From Naematelia aurantialba (Eukaryota > Basidiomycota > Tremellomycetes > Tremellales > Naemateliaceae), in contig JAKFAO010000006.1 in NCBI GenBank assembly GCA_021527695.1, positions 1,674,001 to 1,738,000 on the forward strand: DNA of 64,000 bases, given 5' to 3'. How positions within the stretch are numbered: position 1 is the first letter of the stretch; every line of letters starts with the position of its first letter. Below the pieces are notes generated by a model. That model did no database searches. It was not told where the DNA came from and saw only the letters and a program-made list of their open reading frames with translations. Positions 23,935 through 36,189 of the stretch are shown here, piece by piece. Position numbers and translations under genes: made by a program.

Positions 23935-26036
23935 CTAATGCGTCGACTTTATCCATTCGTTCAACAGAGCCAGAGCTTCCTGGAAGACCGTCAGTGGCTA
24001 TCGCAAATACCACGCGCATCGCACCTTGGGTTTGTCAGTAGGCACGAGATGGCCTGCACCAAACACCTTGATGAACTGGAAATTGATCAGCATCAGAGGT
24101 GTCGCACGTCAGGACCAGCGGGGGCCAAGACGTACGGTGAGATCGCCCGCAGTCTTGATGATTCCTGAAACTTTACCGTCGACGATCCAATCCCGCTGAG
24201 GAGCGGCGAGATAGGCTTCTTGACCGGTCCAAGGCATCTCTGCCATCCACTTGCTCTGTCCAATATGATCGCAAGCTGCATCAAGAGTCCCCACATACTG
24301 CGTCCACACCCGATCAGCAGGTGGTCTCACTCCAGTAGCAGTGATCAGACACTGACGTTTAGGACCTTGATTCCCCGCTCCAAGAGTTGAGCAACCCAGT
24401 AATACGTCTGGTGGGTGAAATCGAGCGAGGCAACAAAGTCCATGCTGACTTTGTGAGCAGACAACTCGTAATGCTTGGTATGGTCGTCTACTCCGAGCAG
24501 CTTGCGGGTCGCATTTAGGTTGAGATACTTTTCCACATCTCGCCTATCGGTTCACACTCAGCGCAGCATCCACGGCAACATTCAGTCACCCACTCGGCTT
24601 TCATACAGGCGTACTCGGAGCGCTCTTGAGCGGTGCACGACTGGTTGACGTTGTACCTGCAACGGCGATCGGATCAGCCTAATTTGGATCGCAGCTGTCT
24701 GATCAACTTGCCAATTGACTTCCGCCAAAGCTGCCGTTCCAGTCCAGAAGCCTTCGCAGTACCGGGACCACATGGAGCACGTCGTATAGTCGGATGTGTC
24801 GAGACAATACTTTTGCAGCATCTTGTGGCACTTGGGCACTGCCTCTGCCATCGAAATGCAGCTTGCAATGTCGAGCACGGCCCGGCCGAGATCAATGTGC
24901 TTTGTGCACATCTTGCACGGTTGAGCTACGAGCCACGATGTGGACCGACGTCACTCACAAATTCAAATGACGACTCGATGAGCTTATCTGACCAGCACCT
25001 GTGAGCTGGATCTGTCAAGGAGCAGAACGAGACGCACAGAGAGATGTCCCTCCGTTGCCAACCAACACGCTCTTCAGATTGATCGGTTCCCGACCCTCTT
25101 TGACTAGCTTGGCGTTCTGGTCGTACACCGCACTAGCAAACACTGGCAAGTAGCGACCACCGTATGACTCGCCCGACATGTGGAATCGGCGCCCCTGGTA
25201 CTCTCTGAACGTGTCGAAGAACTGCCCATTCGTGTCAGGGTCCCGAATGCGGCTGCGACGAATGCACACACAATGTCAATGAAGGACGCAATGTCCTTGG
25301 CTGCCTCGATGGTGTTCCGTACTTCCTGCAGAAAAGCTCAGCACGTTTTCCGCTCAGGACAGCCTGAATGAAACCTGCCTGGCCATTTTCAGCGTGACTG
25401 AATCCGACGCCCACGGGTTGGTCGAGAAAGAACACGTTGGCCTGGGCATCCAGCGTCAGTGCGGGACAGGTGACCTGTGTAGTCTACTGCAACTCGCCTG
25501 CTCATTCCACGCATGAGGGTTGGGATACGTGTCATACGGCGTCTCGGGGTTCTCTTTGATCTTACACGGGCCTGCATCGAAAGCTCAGTCTCGCAACGGA
25601 GGGTCATCGAGCGATTGCTGCACGTACCCAGCTCCATGAACAGTCCCATGGCAGAACTGGCTCCGGGTCCGCCGTTGATCCACATGACCACGTCGTCTTC
25701 TTTTGGGTTGCTTCGAGACTCGAAAAAGTAGAAGAAGAGCTGCTTGCCACCCGAAACATCGATGTAGCCTGTATAACTCTTGGCTTGCTGCTCACACCAC
25801 CCCTTGTGTGACTTGATGTGGACACGGTGTGCCTATGATCCTTCAGCTGGGGCATCGGCTAGTCGTTCAGTGTTGCCTACGGGGTAGTGCGGCGAAGCCA
25901 CGGTCACAAAGTCTCGGCCCTCTAGAAGAGAGCTGAGGGCACCAGCCTGACCGACGACGACATGCTGCTCTGTCGACCTGGCCCGAGCCGGGGCAACACA
26001 TGCTGCCGCGGCGAGCAACAACGCGGTCACTCTCAT
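23935..26036 (-). CDS. Secreted/vacuolar serine carboxypeptidase (S10, CPY-like)
   Basis: ATG 26036 begins a signal peptide ([19 protein letters not shown]). The S10 landmarks follow: [53 protein letters not shown], then the nucleophile elbow [30 protein letters not shown] and a Cys-rich cap region ([20 protein letters not shown]). The catalytic Asp is in [18 protein letters not shown] and the His in [15 protein letters not shown] last intron (donor GTGCGA) gives the normal end [14 protein letters not shown] at 23935; without it the frame stops early. The usual Cys in NGGPGCSS is Ala here. All three triad residues are present. It is divergent from the DAO-type oxidoreductase. Confidence 0.92.
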
Positions 26037-26423
26037 TTTTGCGACAGTACTTTGAATCCCGGCAGTCCCACCACCGCAGAGGGCTATGTTGAGAAACAAG
26101 GAGAAGAAGAACGTATCAAACTACAGTATTCATCTTATCATACTTGATGGCTATTTGGCTCTTGAGCATAATGGGATGACCAGAGAGCACATGGTGTTTT
26201 GCCTTTGGACAACACAGGGACCACCTCGTCTGGAGTCTCCACCGGGCGAGGCCGTAACCTTTGCGACGGTGGACATCCGGAACGCAATTCCCAAAAGTAT
26301 CAGACCAGCCGGGGTCGCAAAGCTCATAAATGGTGCGTGAGAGGCCCGTTGGGCGCGAGGTCTTGCCATCTGTTGAGGACCTACAAGTGAACATCGTCCA
26401 CGTATCACGCCAACACGTATATC
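26037..26423. promoter_or_regulatory. Divergent promoter, carboxypeptidase / FAD oxidoreductase
   Basis: 387 bases between two start codons pointing apart; must hold both promoters. No palindromic operator was recognised by eye. Confidence 0.5.
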
Positions 26424-28617
26424 ATGGCTATCAAGGTTGACGATATCGCGGCGACGCTACCTCCGGTTGGTGCCGAGGGGACCTACCAGTCCAACGGCAC
26501 CTCTGGGGGCGCCTCGCAGCGGTCCGAAGCGTCGTCGAAGCGCAATATAGATCTGCCGCTGCCTGAAGGACAGTGTCTCTCGCTGTGGCTCCAGACCGTA
26601 CGCAACAACCCATTACTGGACCACCGGACGACCGAACAGCTTCCGCAAGAGGCAGACGTGGTGATCATTGGTTCTGGCGTACGTAGCTCTCACCCGCCCA
26701 TTTTCCGGACCATACTGACTGGTCGTGCGCAGATCAGCGGCTCTCTGACCGCCCTATCGCTTCTGCAGTCCCCCACCCCACCGAGCTCGGTCGTGGTGCT
26801 CGAAGCGCGAGAGCTGTGCTCGGGCGCGACGGGCCGCAATGCCGGTCACTGCAAGCCCGACCAATGGCGGGGGTTCACAAAATACAAGCAGCTCTTTGGC
26901 ACCGAGCAGAGTATCAAGGTCTGTCGGCCCACCAATCACCTGCTGAGACGGCAAGTCCTCGCTAATCCGGCGCCAGGTGTTGAAGAATGAACAAGCCACT
27001 TGGGAAGCGCTTGTCGCCTATGTGAGGAAGCACCAGGTCGACTGTGATCTCTGGGTCGGAAAGACTGTACGTGGGATCGTGGACCTTGCAGGGGCTGCGT
27101 GAGCTGAAACCGAGACGCAGCTCGACGTTCCGATGACCCCAGGGGTCGCCGAGGTGTCCGCCAAGAACTTTGCAGACTACAAGGCGGCGGGCGGCAAGGT
27201 GGATCATATCGAGGTGATCACCGAGCCTGCCGAGGCGGAGAAGGTACAGCCTCTTTCCCTGCGATCACCCAGTCCCCTGCTCACACCACGTAGCGATCGA
27301 GGCTCAAGGGCGCCCAAGCCGTGTATGCGTGGGATGCATCCACCCTGCATCCTTGGAAACTCGGTACGCGGCGCGACACACATACACTCCAGGTACGCCG
27401 CGCTGATGCGCTACAGTCGCACATGTCGTTCAGACCGCTCTCGATCTCGGACTCAACCTCCAGACATGGACACCGGCTACGGCCATCACGGTCTCCGAAG
27501 GCAGATGGGAGGTCCACACTGATCGGGGCGTCATCACCACACCCACTGTCGTTCACGCCACCAATGCTTATGCCGGACACCTGTTACCAGAGACCAAGGG
27601 AGTCATCAGCCCCACACCGCATATGTGGGTATTGATCTCCCCCTGTCTGTGGCCTAATCGGTGGAGCTGTCCGAGCTGGCCGACAGATCTTCCCTTCGTC
27701 GTCTAATGCTGAAGCTTTGGCGTAGGTGTAACAAGGTATTGCCACCAGCGTCGTTCGCAGGCTCCAAGGCGCTGCAAAACTCGTATGCGGTCCTGTTCCC
27801 CGACGGGTTGTATTCGATCAATCCCCGTCGCGCGGGTGATGGCATTGTGCTCTTTGGCGGCTCCGCGCCCAACCAGAAATACCTCAACGACTACGTCAAC
27901 AGTGATCCGGCCCACACGACCGACGACAGCTTGACCAACTTTGAGCCAGTCACTGATGCCGTCAGGAAGCTCGGCACCGAGAACTTCCAGTGGTGAGTTG
28001 GTAGAACATTGTCATGTCCTGTCCCTCTTATCCAATGTCCCGTCCTGTCTACGAAGACATCTGACATCCAACATCGCGCCCTCGTGCTGACGTGCTGACG
28101 TGCGACAGGGATTCTATCCCGGGCCAAAGCCGCGGCAATGCAGTCAGATACGACTATGCCTGGAGCGGTATCATCGGCAAAGTGGGTCCCACTCTACTGG
28201 CTCATCCTTTCTCAGCCGTGCTGTCGGCCAGCTGACAGGGATCCTCCTTTCAGAGCGCCGATCAGGTGCCTTATGTCGGTGCGGTCCCCGGCAAACCCGG
28301 CCAGTGGATGAGTGCAGGACACAACGGCCACGGCATGGTAAGTCGACGCCCGTCCCGTTGTTTCCTGTGGCACCGTCTGTAACCTGCCGTCCGTCGTCTA
28401 CGCCTTGTGAAACACTTCACCTTCTCTGGCCTCTGTTATAATGCGCATGCGCCGTATGCGGCACTTGCACCACCGAAGCTTACGGGCACCACAGGCGCGA
28501 ATCTTCACCTGCGCGCCAGCGCTTGCCAAGATGATCCAGGGCGCGTCGTGGGCCGAAACGGGCTTGCCGGAATGTTTCCAGGTCTCCAAGGAGAGATTAG
28601 ACCGTCTTCGGGGCTAG
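26424..28617 (+). CDS. DAO-type FAD-dependent oxidoreductase (paralogue 1)
   Basis: ATG 26424 opens MAIKVDDIAATLPPVGAEGT. The dinucleotide-binding fold is EADVVIIGSG joined over an intron to ISGSLTALSLLQ (GxGxxG), then ELCSGATGRNAGHCKPDQW, the family ATGRNxGH motif. Exons follow with NEQATWEALVAYVRKHQVDC, MTPGVAEVSAKNFADYKAAG, LKGAQAVYAWDASTLHPWKL, GVITTPTVVHATNAYAGHLL and SKALQNSYAVLFPDGLYSIN. The cap and C-terminal flavin region is SADQVPYVGAVPGKPGQWMS, AGHNGHGM and ARIFTCAPALAKM, ending RLDRLRG at 28617. About nine introns. It is similar along its full length to the gene at 33910-35741. The family oxidises amines, amino acids or sarcosine-like compounds; the substrate is not inferable. Confidence 0.9.
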
Positions 28618-29060
28618 CTTCGTCTGGGAACCATGCCTCGGACGTGCAGAGCAGTCGTGTACTAGATGGTTAGATGATACGTAACAAAGCTCTGCTCAGT
28701 AGGCGTTTTGGCATACGACGTAAACTTTGTGACGGGAGACTTTCTTTCCATCACTCTCTCTCGGCAGTTTTGCTACTCTATCTCCGTGTATGTGACCAAG
28801 ATCCGGTTTGATCGTGCACACCCTCCCCATCTCCCCGTTGCCATCAGACCAACAGCCAAGCGCAGGCCGTGCGCTCCTCAGCTGGCCATCAAGATCACAG
28901 AACTTGCGTCTAGGGCTCTCGGAGATCTCGGACATTACGTGTTGCTTCGCCAACCATCCAACACCCTGCGGATGAACCTGCATCGATACAAGTGGCGCTC
29001 ATACTCGCCTTGAAGCCAAATAACCCTCAGGACAGCCTGCAACCAAGCATCTGTCCGTCA
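28618..29060. other. Convergent 3' interval, nothing seen
   Basis: 443 bases between the stops of the oxidoreductase and the GT69 gene. No coding frame or repeat recognised. Confidence 0.5.
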
Positions 29061-31073
29061 CTATGCGTCCCAACTCTTATCTGCCGCGCCTGGCAGTGCG
29101 GGACACCTGTCCGGCATGCCTAAGCCCAGTGCAGACCATGTACAATAGTCTCGCCGCCGTCCCGCCTTTTCCCATATCCAGTCGACGAACAATAAGGGCC
29201 ATCCCCGAGACCAATAATCTGTGCCCCGTCGCGTCAGCTGCCCTCCTGTCACGCGGGTTTGCTTGCGATGAATGAATGTCGGGGTAGGTGACAGATGCAG
29301 ACACAAACAACTCACCGACCCAGAATCGAATGACCGGAACTCTCAGCACCACGTTTTGCCATTTCCACCAATTCTCCTCGTACGCCACTCTTACTTTTGG
29401 GTTCATCACTATCCGGGCCGGACGCTCGGTGGTATTGTACAATAGGTGCAGGTCATAGGACATCAAGAAACACTCGGAATGGTCGCAGGCGTCAAAGGGG
29501 GAGGGGTGGAAGCGAAGGGGATTGGAAAGGGGCGGTGAGGAGAGGGAGCTCGCATAGTCGGCTGTGAAGAGGTCAGCGCGGGAAGATAACACTAGACAAT
29601 TCTGGTAGAGACGTACGGCGGTCAATCATTTTCCATCCGCGCTTCGCCCTGACATGCTGCTGGACAGCCGACTGTGTGTCATTGGGCGCGTCGTCGGGCG
29701 ACCAGAGGAACGGCCCGCTCGGAAATGCGACCATCCCATTCCAGCATGCCGACACGGCAAAAGGCACCTCGTCGCGAACCTTCTGCGCCGAGACTTGGTC
29801 CTTGACGTAAGGCCAAAAGGGGCGCAGAGGAGTGCCACAAATATCCCTGGCAACCCATGTGTCGTAGAGACCTTGGCATCCGTCAGCCGGCTGAGACGAC
29901 GGTAGGCTTGTGGCGAAGACATGATGCCAGTGAAAGACGGTTGCAACTCACCTGACCAGCCGAAATCCATCCCACAGGCAAGATCATAGCTTTGGCCATC
30001 CTCGGTCTCAGTCGCTATCAATCGAATGACGTCCTCCCAGGTGAACCATGCATCGTTTAGAAACACGATTGTGCTGTACTCGTTCCAGTTGGCCAGTCTG
30101 ACTGCCGGGTCCGGCGACTGCAGCGGCTCCATCGCGCGGTTCCGCGCATTAGCGAGATACTCGATACGTTCGCGCGACTGCTGGTACGGCCAATGGCGGG
30201 CTTCGTCGTCCATGGTGATGATCCGGTGATCGACGTTCAAGTTGGAAAGGGAGTCGTTGAATGCGGAAAGGAGGGGCTTTGTAGAGTCGACAGAGTTTGA
30301 CTCGAAGATCGACACGAACACGTTATCTCGGCCGACTGCGGAATGTTTGTCAGTTTGTCAGTGCTGCTATGCATTGGGCAACGGCATCCGGGCTCACGAT
30401 GAAAGGCTAAGCGCACGACCTGATCTTCCCACCTGGGCAGCACCTCGCCATTGTTGTGCAAGTTGGCGGCGATGAAATATTTGCGACCCTCCGGTAATTG
30501 CGGAATCGCTTCGACAGGTGGGCGGCAACCCAGGGTGGCTATGTACAAGAGCACGAACGTGGCTGTGATCAGCCGGACACGCCCCCCAACGGGCGGCGCT
30601 GCCAGGACCGCTGCTTTGCTCTGCCGTTGATGTAGGAGGGCAATGATGAGTCGAGACCAGCCGAGGATGACCCAGCCAAACAGCACCACGAGCGCGCCGA
30701 TGTAGAGATGTATTGTCGTGGGGAAGGGATATGCGAGGTAGAGCCCCGCGGACCACCCTGCGCCGGTGATGCCTATCAGAGCGAGCGCGGGATCGCGCAC
30801 GAGCGCTTTGGTGGAATCTGCGGGGGACGGGGGTCGAGAGGGGTCGAGTGGGCACAGATCTTCGTATGTTTCCTCTGTTGACTCGGAGATGGGTGACAGT
30901 GTCCGGTACGTCTGTCGGGGGCGAGCGTCGGGGTCGTCGACGTTGTTGAGCAAAATGTCGTTATCCTGCTGTTCGCGATCTGGGACACTGTGCAAGTGGG
31001 GCGACGACGGTAGCCAGCGGTTCCGCAGCCAGTCGACACAGCGCCGTCGGAAGGACTGATAATGTCGGACCAT
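29061..31073 (-). CDS. GT69 CAP59/CMT1-like alpha-1,3-mannosyltransferase
   Basis: A Golgi type II glycosyltransferase of the capsule-associated family. ATG 31073 (MVRHYQSFRRRCVDWLRNRW) leads through a polar region to hydrophobic segments near SAGLYLAYPF to LYIGALVVLFGWVILGWSRL and RLITATFVLLYIATLG. The catalytic part starts GRKYFIAANLHNNGEVLPRW, then VFVSIFESNSVDSTKPLLSA and ERIEYLANARNRAMEPL. It continues with STIVFLNDAWFTWEDVIRLI, YDLACGMDFGW, the YDTWVARDICGTPLRPFW block, PFAVSACWNGMVAFPSGPF and SECFLMSYDLHLL. After a last intron the C-terminus reads DYCTWSALGLGMPDRCPALP, stopping at 29061. These motifs match Cryptococcus CMT1/CAP59-type proteins. The exact last splice is less certain. 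Confidence 0.88.
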
Positions 31074-31800
31074 GCCCAGGCGTGTTTGTCGACTGGCGGC
31101 CAACTCGACGGCGCGTCGTAGAGAAGGGCTCCTACCGCTGAACGACGAATGGATGAGGTTGTTGAACTAAACACCGCAATGAGGGAGAGGCAAGCAATTA
31201 TCGCGGTCACCGAGAAGCATGTTTTGCCAGCCCAAGCAGCCAAAGAAACAAGGGTTTAAACCCCCGTGTCTGATGTGGATTTTGTCCCGCTGGTATTTTT
31301 TTTTCCCCTTGGCTGTGGTTTGTGAAGCGGCGCGCGTCACAGAAGAGAGCGTAGCGGCGAGGCAGCGGAGTGGCCGACAGGACAGCAGCGCAGCGCCGCA
31401 GTCATTCCAGATCCCCCCCCCCTCTTCCCCTGGAGAAGAAGGGGTTGGGGTTGGCCATATCTCCCCGAAATGCCACAACGGGAGATTTCCCGGGATTCCC
31501 GGGGGACTAATGACGATCCTTCCTGGACGTTGTAATGGGGGAGAGTGATTAGGAAAGACGAACTCTAAACTCACGCGTTTCTAATGCCATTAGCCCACCC
31601 ATTCCTAATGAGGCCGGATTTTCCTAATGGGTGGCCGGGATCAAATCGCGGCCACCGAAGCCCGCCGGCTCGTGGTCCCATTTGGCGATTTATCATCGTA
31701 CGGGCATCGGCTTGTCTGGCGATCATCCCACCCATCTAGGACAGTGCCAGCACCCACGAGCACAGCAACAGCACTGCCCCCCCCTCTCTGCACGTAGAGC
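31074..31800. promoter_or_regulatory. Divergent promoter between GT69 gene and four-TM gene
   Basis: 727 bases. It contains a poly-C run near 31415-31424 and a 9-bp inverted repeat, CCACCCATT (31595-31603) with AATGGGTGG (31626-31634), enclosing repeated CCTAATG boxes. These could be regulator sites shared by the two genes; that is inference. Confidence 0.5.
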
Positions 31801-32610
31801 ATGGTCGACGAACCTGCTTGCACCGATGACGCGCTCGCTGTGCCGGCGCGTCCATCCGCAGCATCACGCTCTCGTCGAGCGAGACAACGAGTCGCTTCCC
31901 CGCTCCTGCGCGTCCTGCCCATCCTCGCCGCCTATCTCGTCTCCGGCGCACTCGTCACTAACCGCACATCACCGCCCGCATTCTACACCATCGCGCTCGT
32001 GCTCACGGCAGCGGCGTTCTTCCCCACGGCACCTGTAGCCGCCGCTTGTTTCGGTCTCGCATTGTTCGCACAGCTCTTCCTGGCACTCGACCACATCGTG
32101 AGTGGGCTTGGCATCATCCGCAACGTCGTCCTCCCTGTCGGCGCTCGTGGCTCGCCGACCAACTCTGCAGCTGTGTTTTGATATCACAAGTGTTGGACGT
32201 CCCGCTGACAAACGACCGTCCTTTCAGCACGGTCATTGCGGAGACGACTATGCTGTATTGATCGGTGGCGAGGCGCGGTTCAAAAAGGGCCTCGGCGATT
32301 TGGCATGGTACAGGCAGTGTGTGCAGCCTGCGCATGCCTGGTGGGTGATGGCACTTGTCGAGTGAGTCGACGTATCCCCCACTCTATGGACGCCGATGAC
32401 TCATGTCTCCGTTCTTAGCGTTCTATGGCTCTTTGCGTTCCTGGTACGTCTCGTCTTGCACCCTCGTCTTGTCCACGCACTGATCATCAACAGAGCGAAA
32501 TATTCCACTCGTACCGACTGTCACGCGGACGAATCGCATTGCCTATTGACGAGACTCTGGTGGCGTTGCCGGCTGCCGAACGGGCCCCGGCACACGGTTC
32601 ACATGTGTAG
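31801..32610 (+). CDS. Small four-TM membrane protein (MARVEL-like topology), unknown function
   Basis: ATG 31801 opens a polar N-terminus (MVDEPACTDDALAVPARPSA). Four hydrophobic segments follow: LLRVLPILAAYLVSGAL, FYTIALVLTAAAFFPT, VAAACFGLALFAQLFLALD and, after introns, WWVMALVDVLWLFAFL. The extramembrane loop HGHCGDDYAVLIGGEARFKK follows TM3. The last exon reads SEIFHSYRLSRGRIALPIDE and ends PAHGSHV at 32610. All splice junctions use GT-AG, phases are consistent, and the frame stays open through four exons. The topology is that of MARVEL/Nce102-like fungal proteins, but I see no diagnostic sequence motif. Confidence 0.7.
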
Positions 32611-33194
32611 TGCAGCTTTCTTTGTACCCCTTTCTTTCGTTTCCGATCCTCTTCAGGTTTGGCGGGCTCTCTGATCTTTTTAATGCATGTACTGTGGCGA
32701 TTATACCTCAAAGAGCGTCTGATGCATGGTCATGAACAACTGGGGGTAAGCGGCCGTGGATCAACCAGACCCATCACGGACTCCGTATGCCGAGCTGACA
32801 CGGCAATCGGCAACCTAAATACAAGCCCGGCGGCGACTTGGTCGTGCGATTGTTCGTTCACTGCACGTTGGCCTTGATACCTCGAGTGGAGGTCCATAGC
32901 GGGCTTTGCTGCGTGGTCGCCCTGCGGTCGGTCGAGGATTCGTGCTCCAGCACGCGACCGTGGTCTGAGCTCAGGGCCAATGCACATCCGCACGGTCTCC
33001 GGGGGCAACTCGGTCAGATGGATGGTATAGTAATGCCAGGCTGCCATCTACCTGCCTAGGTGAAATTCAGTAGTTGTCGTGTCCCTACACACTAATCCTT
33101 CGACTGATAGTCTGCATCTATGCGAGTAAATGCCTGGTGTGAGCTTTGCGTTGATGCGAGCGCGACTGCAAGCAGTTTCGCCCTCGGTGACACT

Positions 33195-33320
33195 GCCCGG
33201 TCATGACGCAGCATCTGAACTTTATGCATCTGAACTTAATCCATCTCGCCCTGTGCATGTGGACATCTCGAGCTGGGCATGGACTTTGTGCATCGAGACC
33301 TGTGCATCGCGACTTTGTCG
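33195..33320. repeat. Degenerate ~14-20-bp repeats with core GCATCnnGACTTTGT
   Basis: At least six spaced units start gcatc or gcatg: gcatctgaactttat, gcatctgaacttaat, gcatgtggacatctcg, catggactttgt, gcatcgagacctgt, gcatcgcgactttgt. They are non-coding and lie in the convergent interval 32611-33909. The style recalls the subterminal arrays of the large transposon at 36.1-46.9 kb, although the unit differs. Confidence 0.65.
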
Positions 33321-33390
33321 CTCGTCGAGACCAGCTAGGATGAGGGGAAGGGCCTCTCGTGTCAGCCAGGAGACTGGAACAGGCGGAGCG

Positions 33391-33660
33391 TGTTGACATG
33401 TGCCATGGCGAATCCCGTCTGGCCCATTCAGAGTCCCTGAGCTCGGGACATCGTGTCCCTTCATTCTATATATAAGCTCTCGTACGCTCTATTCACTCTC
33501 TCTCGAGGAATGCATCTCTTGTTACTCTCTCTTGCTCTAGTGTACTCCTCCAGTGACTGTAGTCCAGTCTCGTCCTGAGGGTTCGAGTACTCACCGTCGC
33601 GACACGGCAGTTGGCAGTACCCCGTAGGACTCGATGAGACTGTCTCACCTCGTCTGTACA
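33391..33660 (+). mobile_element. Possible solo LTR (Ty1/copia-like)
   Basis: The stretch opens TGTTGACATG, the usual start of copia-type LTRs. A TATATATAAG box follows at about 33468, then a pyrimidine-rich CTCTC-type leader, and candidate CA ends (near 33608 or at 33660). I could not find a convincing target-site duplication or an internal domain, so this is tentative. The surrounding 32611-33909 interval has no gene. Confidence 0.35.
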
Positions 33661-33909
33661 TACGATTGCTGCACAAGCGCGTTTCCGAGGGTCAGAGCCG
33701 TAGCAGAGCAGCGCCGTGCGAGCATCAGGCCAACGTATCAGACTAATGACGCTCGAGCCTTATTGGGGAGCGATTGCTATGAAAACACGTTCATCGGGAG
33801 CGCGCAGACTGTGTATTGCACGCTGTGACTGAGAGTGCAGCACTGCCTAAGCGAACCAGACTACTCTTACGACAAAGAGGTACATGGATTTCCAATGATA
33901 CAATGTATT

Positions 33910-35741
33910 CTATTGACGAATGTCAATCTTGGTTTCAGTCTGGGCGAGTCGAGCCAGCCTCTCCGCCGACACTTCAAAGCACTCTGGAAGGCCAGTCTCT
34001 GTCCAAGTCGCGCCCTGCATCAACTTGACGATCCCAGGTGCAGCGGTGAAAATGCGAGCCATCCCGTGCCCGTTGTGCCCGGCACAAATCCACTGTCCGG
34101 GTTTGCCGGGAACAGCACCGATGAAGGGGACTTCGTCGCTGCTCTGAAGGCACAATCAGCAGCAGAGCAGATCACGCAACGCACTCGTCCGATGATCCCC
34201 GACCAGGCATAGTCGTAGTTGGCCCCTGTTCCTGGTCCCGTCTGATTGGCCCTAGAAGGGGCATCAATATCCGGTCTCAAGGCGAGCGCGCCTACCCACC
34301 AGCCAAACGACTGTTGCGTCAAGCTTTTCACAGCGTCGGTCACGGGCTCAAAGTTAGTCAAGCTGTCATCGTATCTCCGCTTCGGATCTTGTGCAATATA
34401 TTCGACGAGCTTCGGGTAGTTGTAGTTCCAACCACCGACCAGGACGATGCCGTCAGAAGTAGGGCGTGGGTTGACCGAGAAGAAGCCGTCGGGATAGAGG
34501 ACGCCGTACGAATTCTGGAGAGCCCGAGTCCCGCTGAAGCAAGTCGGGGGGACCACTTTGTTGCACCTGGAAGATCAGGGAGCTCCACCGCCAACAACGT
34601 ACATGTGAGGAACTGGACGGATAGCTCCTTTGGTCTCTGGCAGCAGAGCGCCAGTGTAGGCATTGGTGGCGAACAGAACGGTTGGGGTAGTGATGGTGCC
34701 TCGACCTGTCTCGACAGCCCATTGCCCTGGAGAGTTGGGGGCTTCGGTAACGGCGGTAACAGCGGTCCAGGTTTGAAGGTTCAGCCCCAACGCAAGAGCC
34801 TTCTCAGCGACGTGGGCAGCTGGGGTCGTCAGCTCAAGGCGAAAACTGACCAAGCAAAACTCACCAAGCTTCCAAGGGTAGAGAGTAGAAGCATCCCAAT
34901 AGTAGATTGCTTGGGCTCCCTTCAGCCTCGACACCTGAACACGTCAGCACACTGTTTAATTCGAGATTACTCGAGCGGCCGACCTTTTCAGCCTCTTCGG
35001 GGTCCAGGACACGGGTGATGTGGTCGGTCTTTCCTCCTGCTGCCTCGAATGCATTGAAGATCTCGGCCGCCTGCCTCGCGACTTCGGGAGTCATAGACAC
35101 CTCGTACTGGACAGATCAGCTCCCCTCCGAGAGGACAGCGGGTCCGCTCACCGACTTGCCGACCCATAGGTCACAGTCGACCTTCTCCTTGCGTACGTAA
35201 TCCACCACCTTCTCCCACGTCTCCCGCTCGTTGTCCAGAATCTTATCGCGGTCAGCTTTGCCAGACCAACGGCTGCCTACACACCTTGACAGCCTGTTCG
35301 GCTCCATGGAGCACAGCATACTTTGTAAAGCCGTGGTACTGGTCGGGACGACAATGTCCGGCATTTCTCCCCGTCGCACCAGAGCAGAACTCTCGCCCTT
35401 CAAGCACAACGACCGACTTTGGCGGGTTTGCGCTCTCCAGCAACTCCAGCGCAGCAAGACTGCCCGTGATCTACTCCGGTCACGTTAGCTCCTCTAGTGT
35501 CTGGCTGCCTGGGTACTCCAAAACTCACACCTGACCCGATGATGATCACGTCCGCTTGTGATGGAAGCTGTTCCGTCGTACGAGTGTTCAGCAATGGCCT
35601 GTTCCGCACGCCTTGCAGCCAATATGAGAGGCTCATTCCCTCAGCAAGCGGGAGACCAGTGTCGTGAGGGTCGACCGTCGCTTCACCCGGGAGACGGAGA
35701 CCCTCAGCACCGCCCATGACTCCGATGTCTTCCAGACGCAT
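33910..35741 (-). CDS. DAO-type FAD-dependent oxidoreductase (paralogue 2)
   Basis: ATG 35741 opens MRLEDIGVMGGAEGLRLPGE. The FAD fold is ADVIIIGSG joined to ITGSLAALELLESANPPKSV, with EFCSGATGRNAGHCRPDQYH. Then come NERETWEKVVDYVRKEKVDC, YEVSMTPEVARQAAEIFNAF, LKGAQAIYYWDASTLYPWKL and GTITTPTVLFATNAYTGALL. They are followed by TRALQNSYGVLYPDGFFSVN, PTSDGIVLVGGWNYNYPKLV and EVPFIGAVPGKPGQWICAGH. It ends in a tail ETKIDIRQ that paralogue 1 lacks. Exon boundaries largely coincide with those of the 26424-28617 gene, but the intron after GHNGHGM is absent here. The large transposon begins about 350 bases upstream of its start codon. Confidence 0.9.
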
Positions 35742-36189
35742 TCTTGCGCAATCTCTCGATGCAATGGTCAACGTACTGGACAAGACACGGACGCTGGCGA
35801 TCGCAGAAGCGTATCAATAGCGCCCGTGGAGAAGTCTGTTTTGCTTTGCATAGTTGACTGGAAGTGCATTCCTGCTTGGTACCCGATAACCCTCGGCAGC
35901 TGCTGTCCGAGGCCAGGGTACTCTGCATGTGCAACTGAGTAGGAAGAGAACTTACAATCACAAACGCTCTTCTCTCCTTCCCTCTCTCCCTCCCAATACC
36001 CTTTGCTTTCCCTAGATCTATCTTTGTCCCTGTCCAGTCACTTAAGTTGGCAAAACCAGATAAACCAGAATTCGGTGACAAGATATCGTACTGTAATTTG
36101 AAATATTGCAAAACTCCGGTGTGATGGGCATTATGCCGGTCTCGAGAACAAAGCGGGGCAACTGGGCGGCATTGTCCCGACTTCAGCTG

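Noticed and set aside
33575..33590. tRNA B-box-like GGTTCGAGTAC
   Set aside because: No matching A box and no cloverleaf could be drawn around it.
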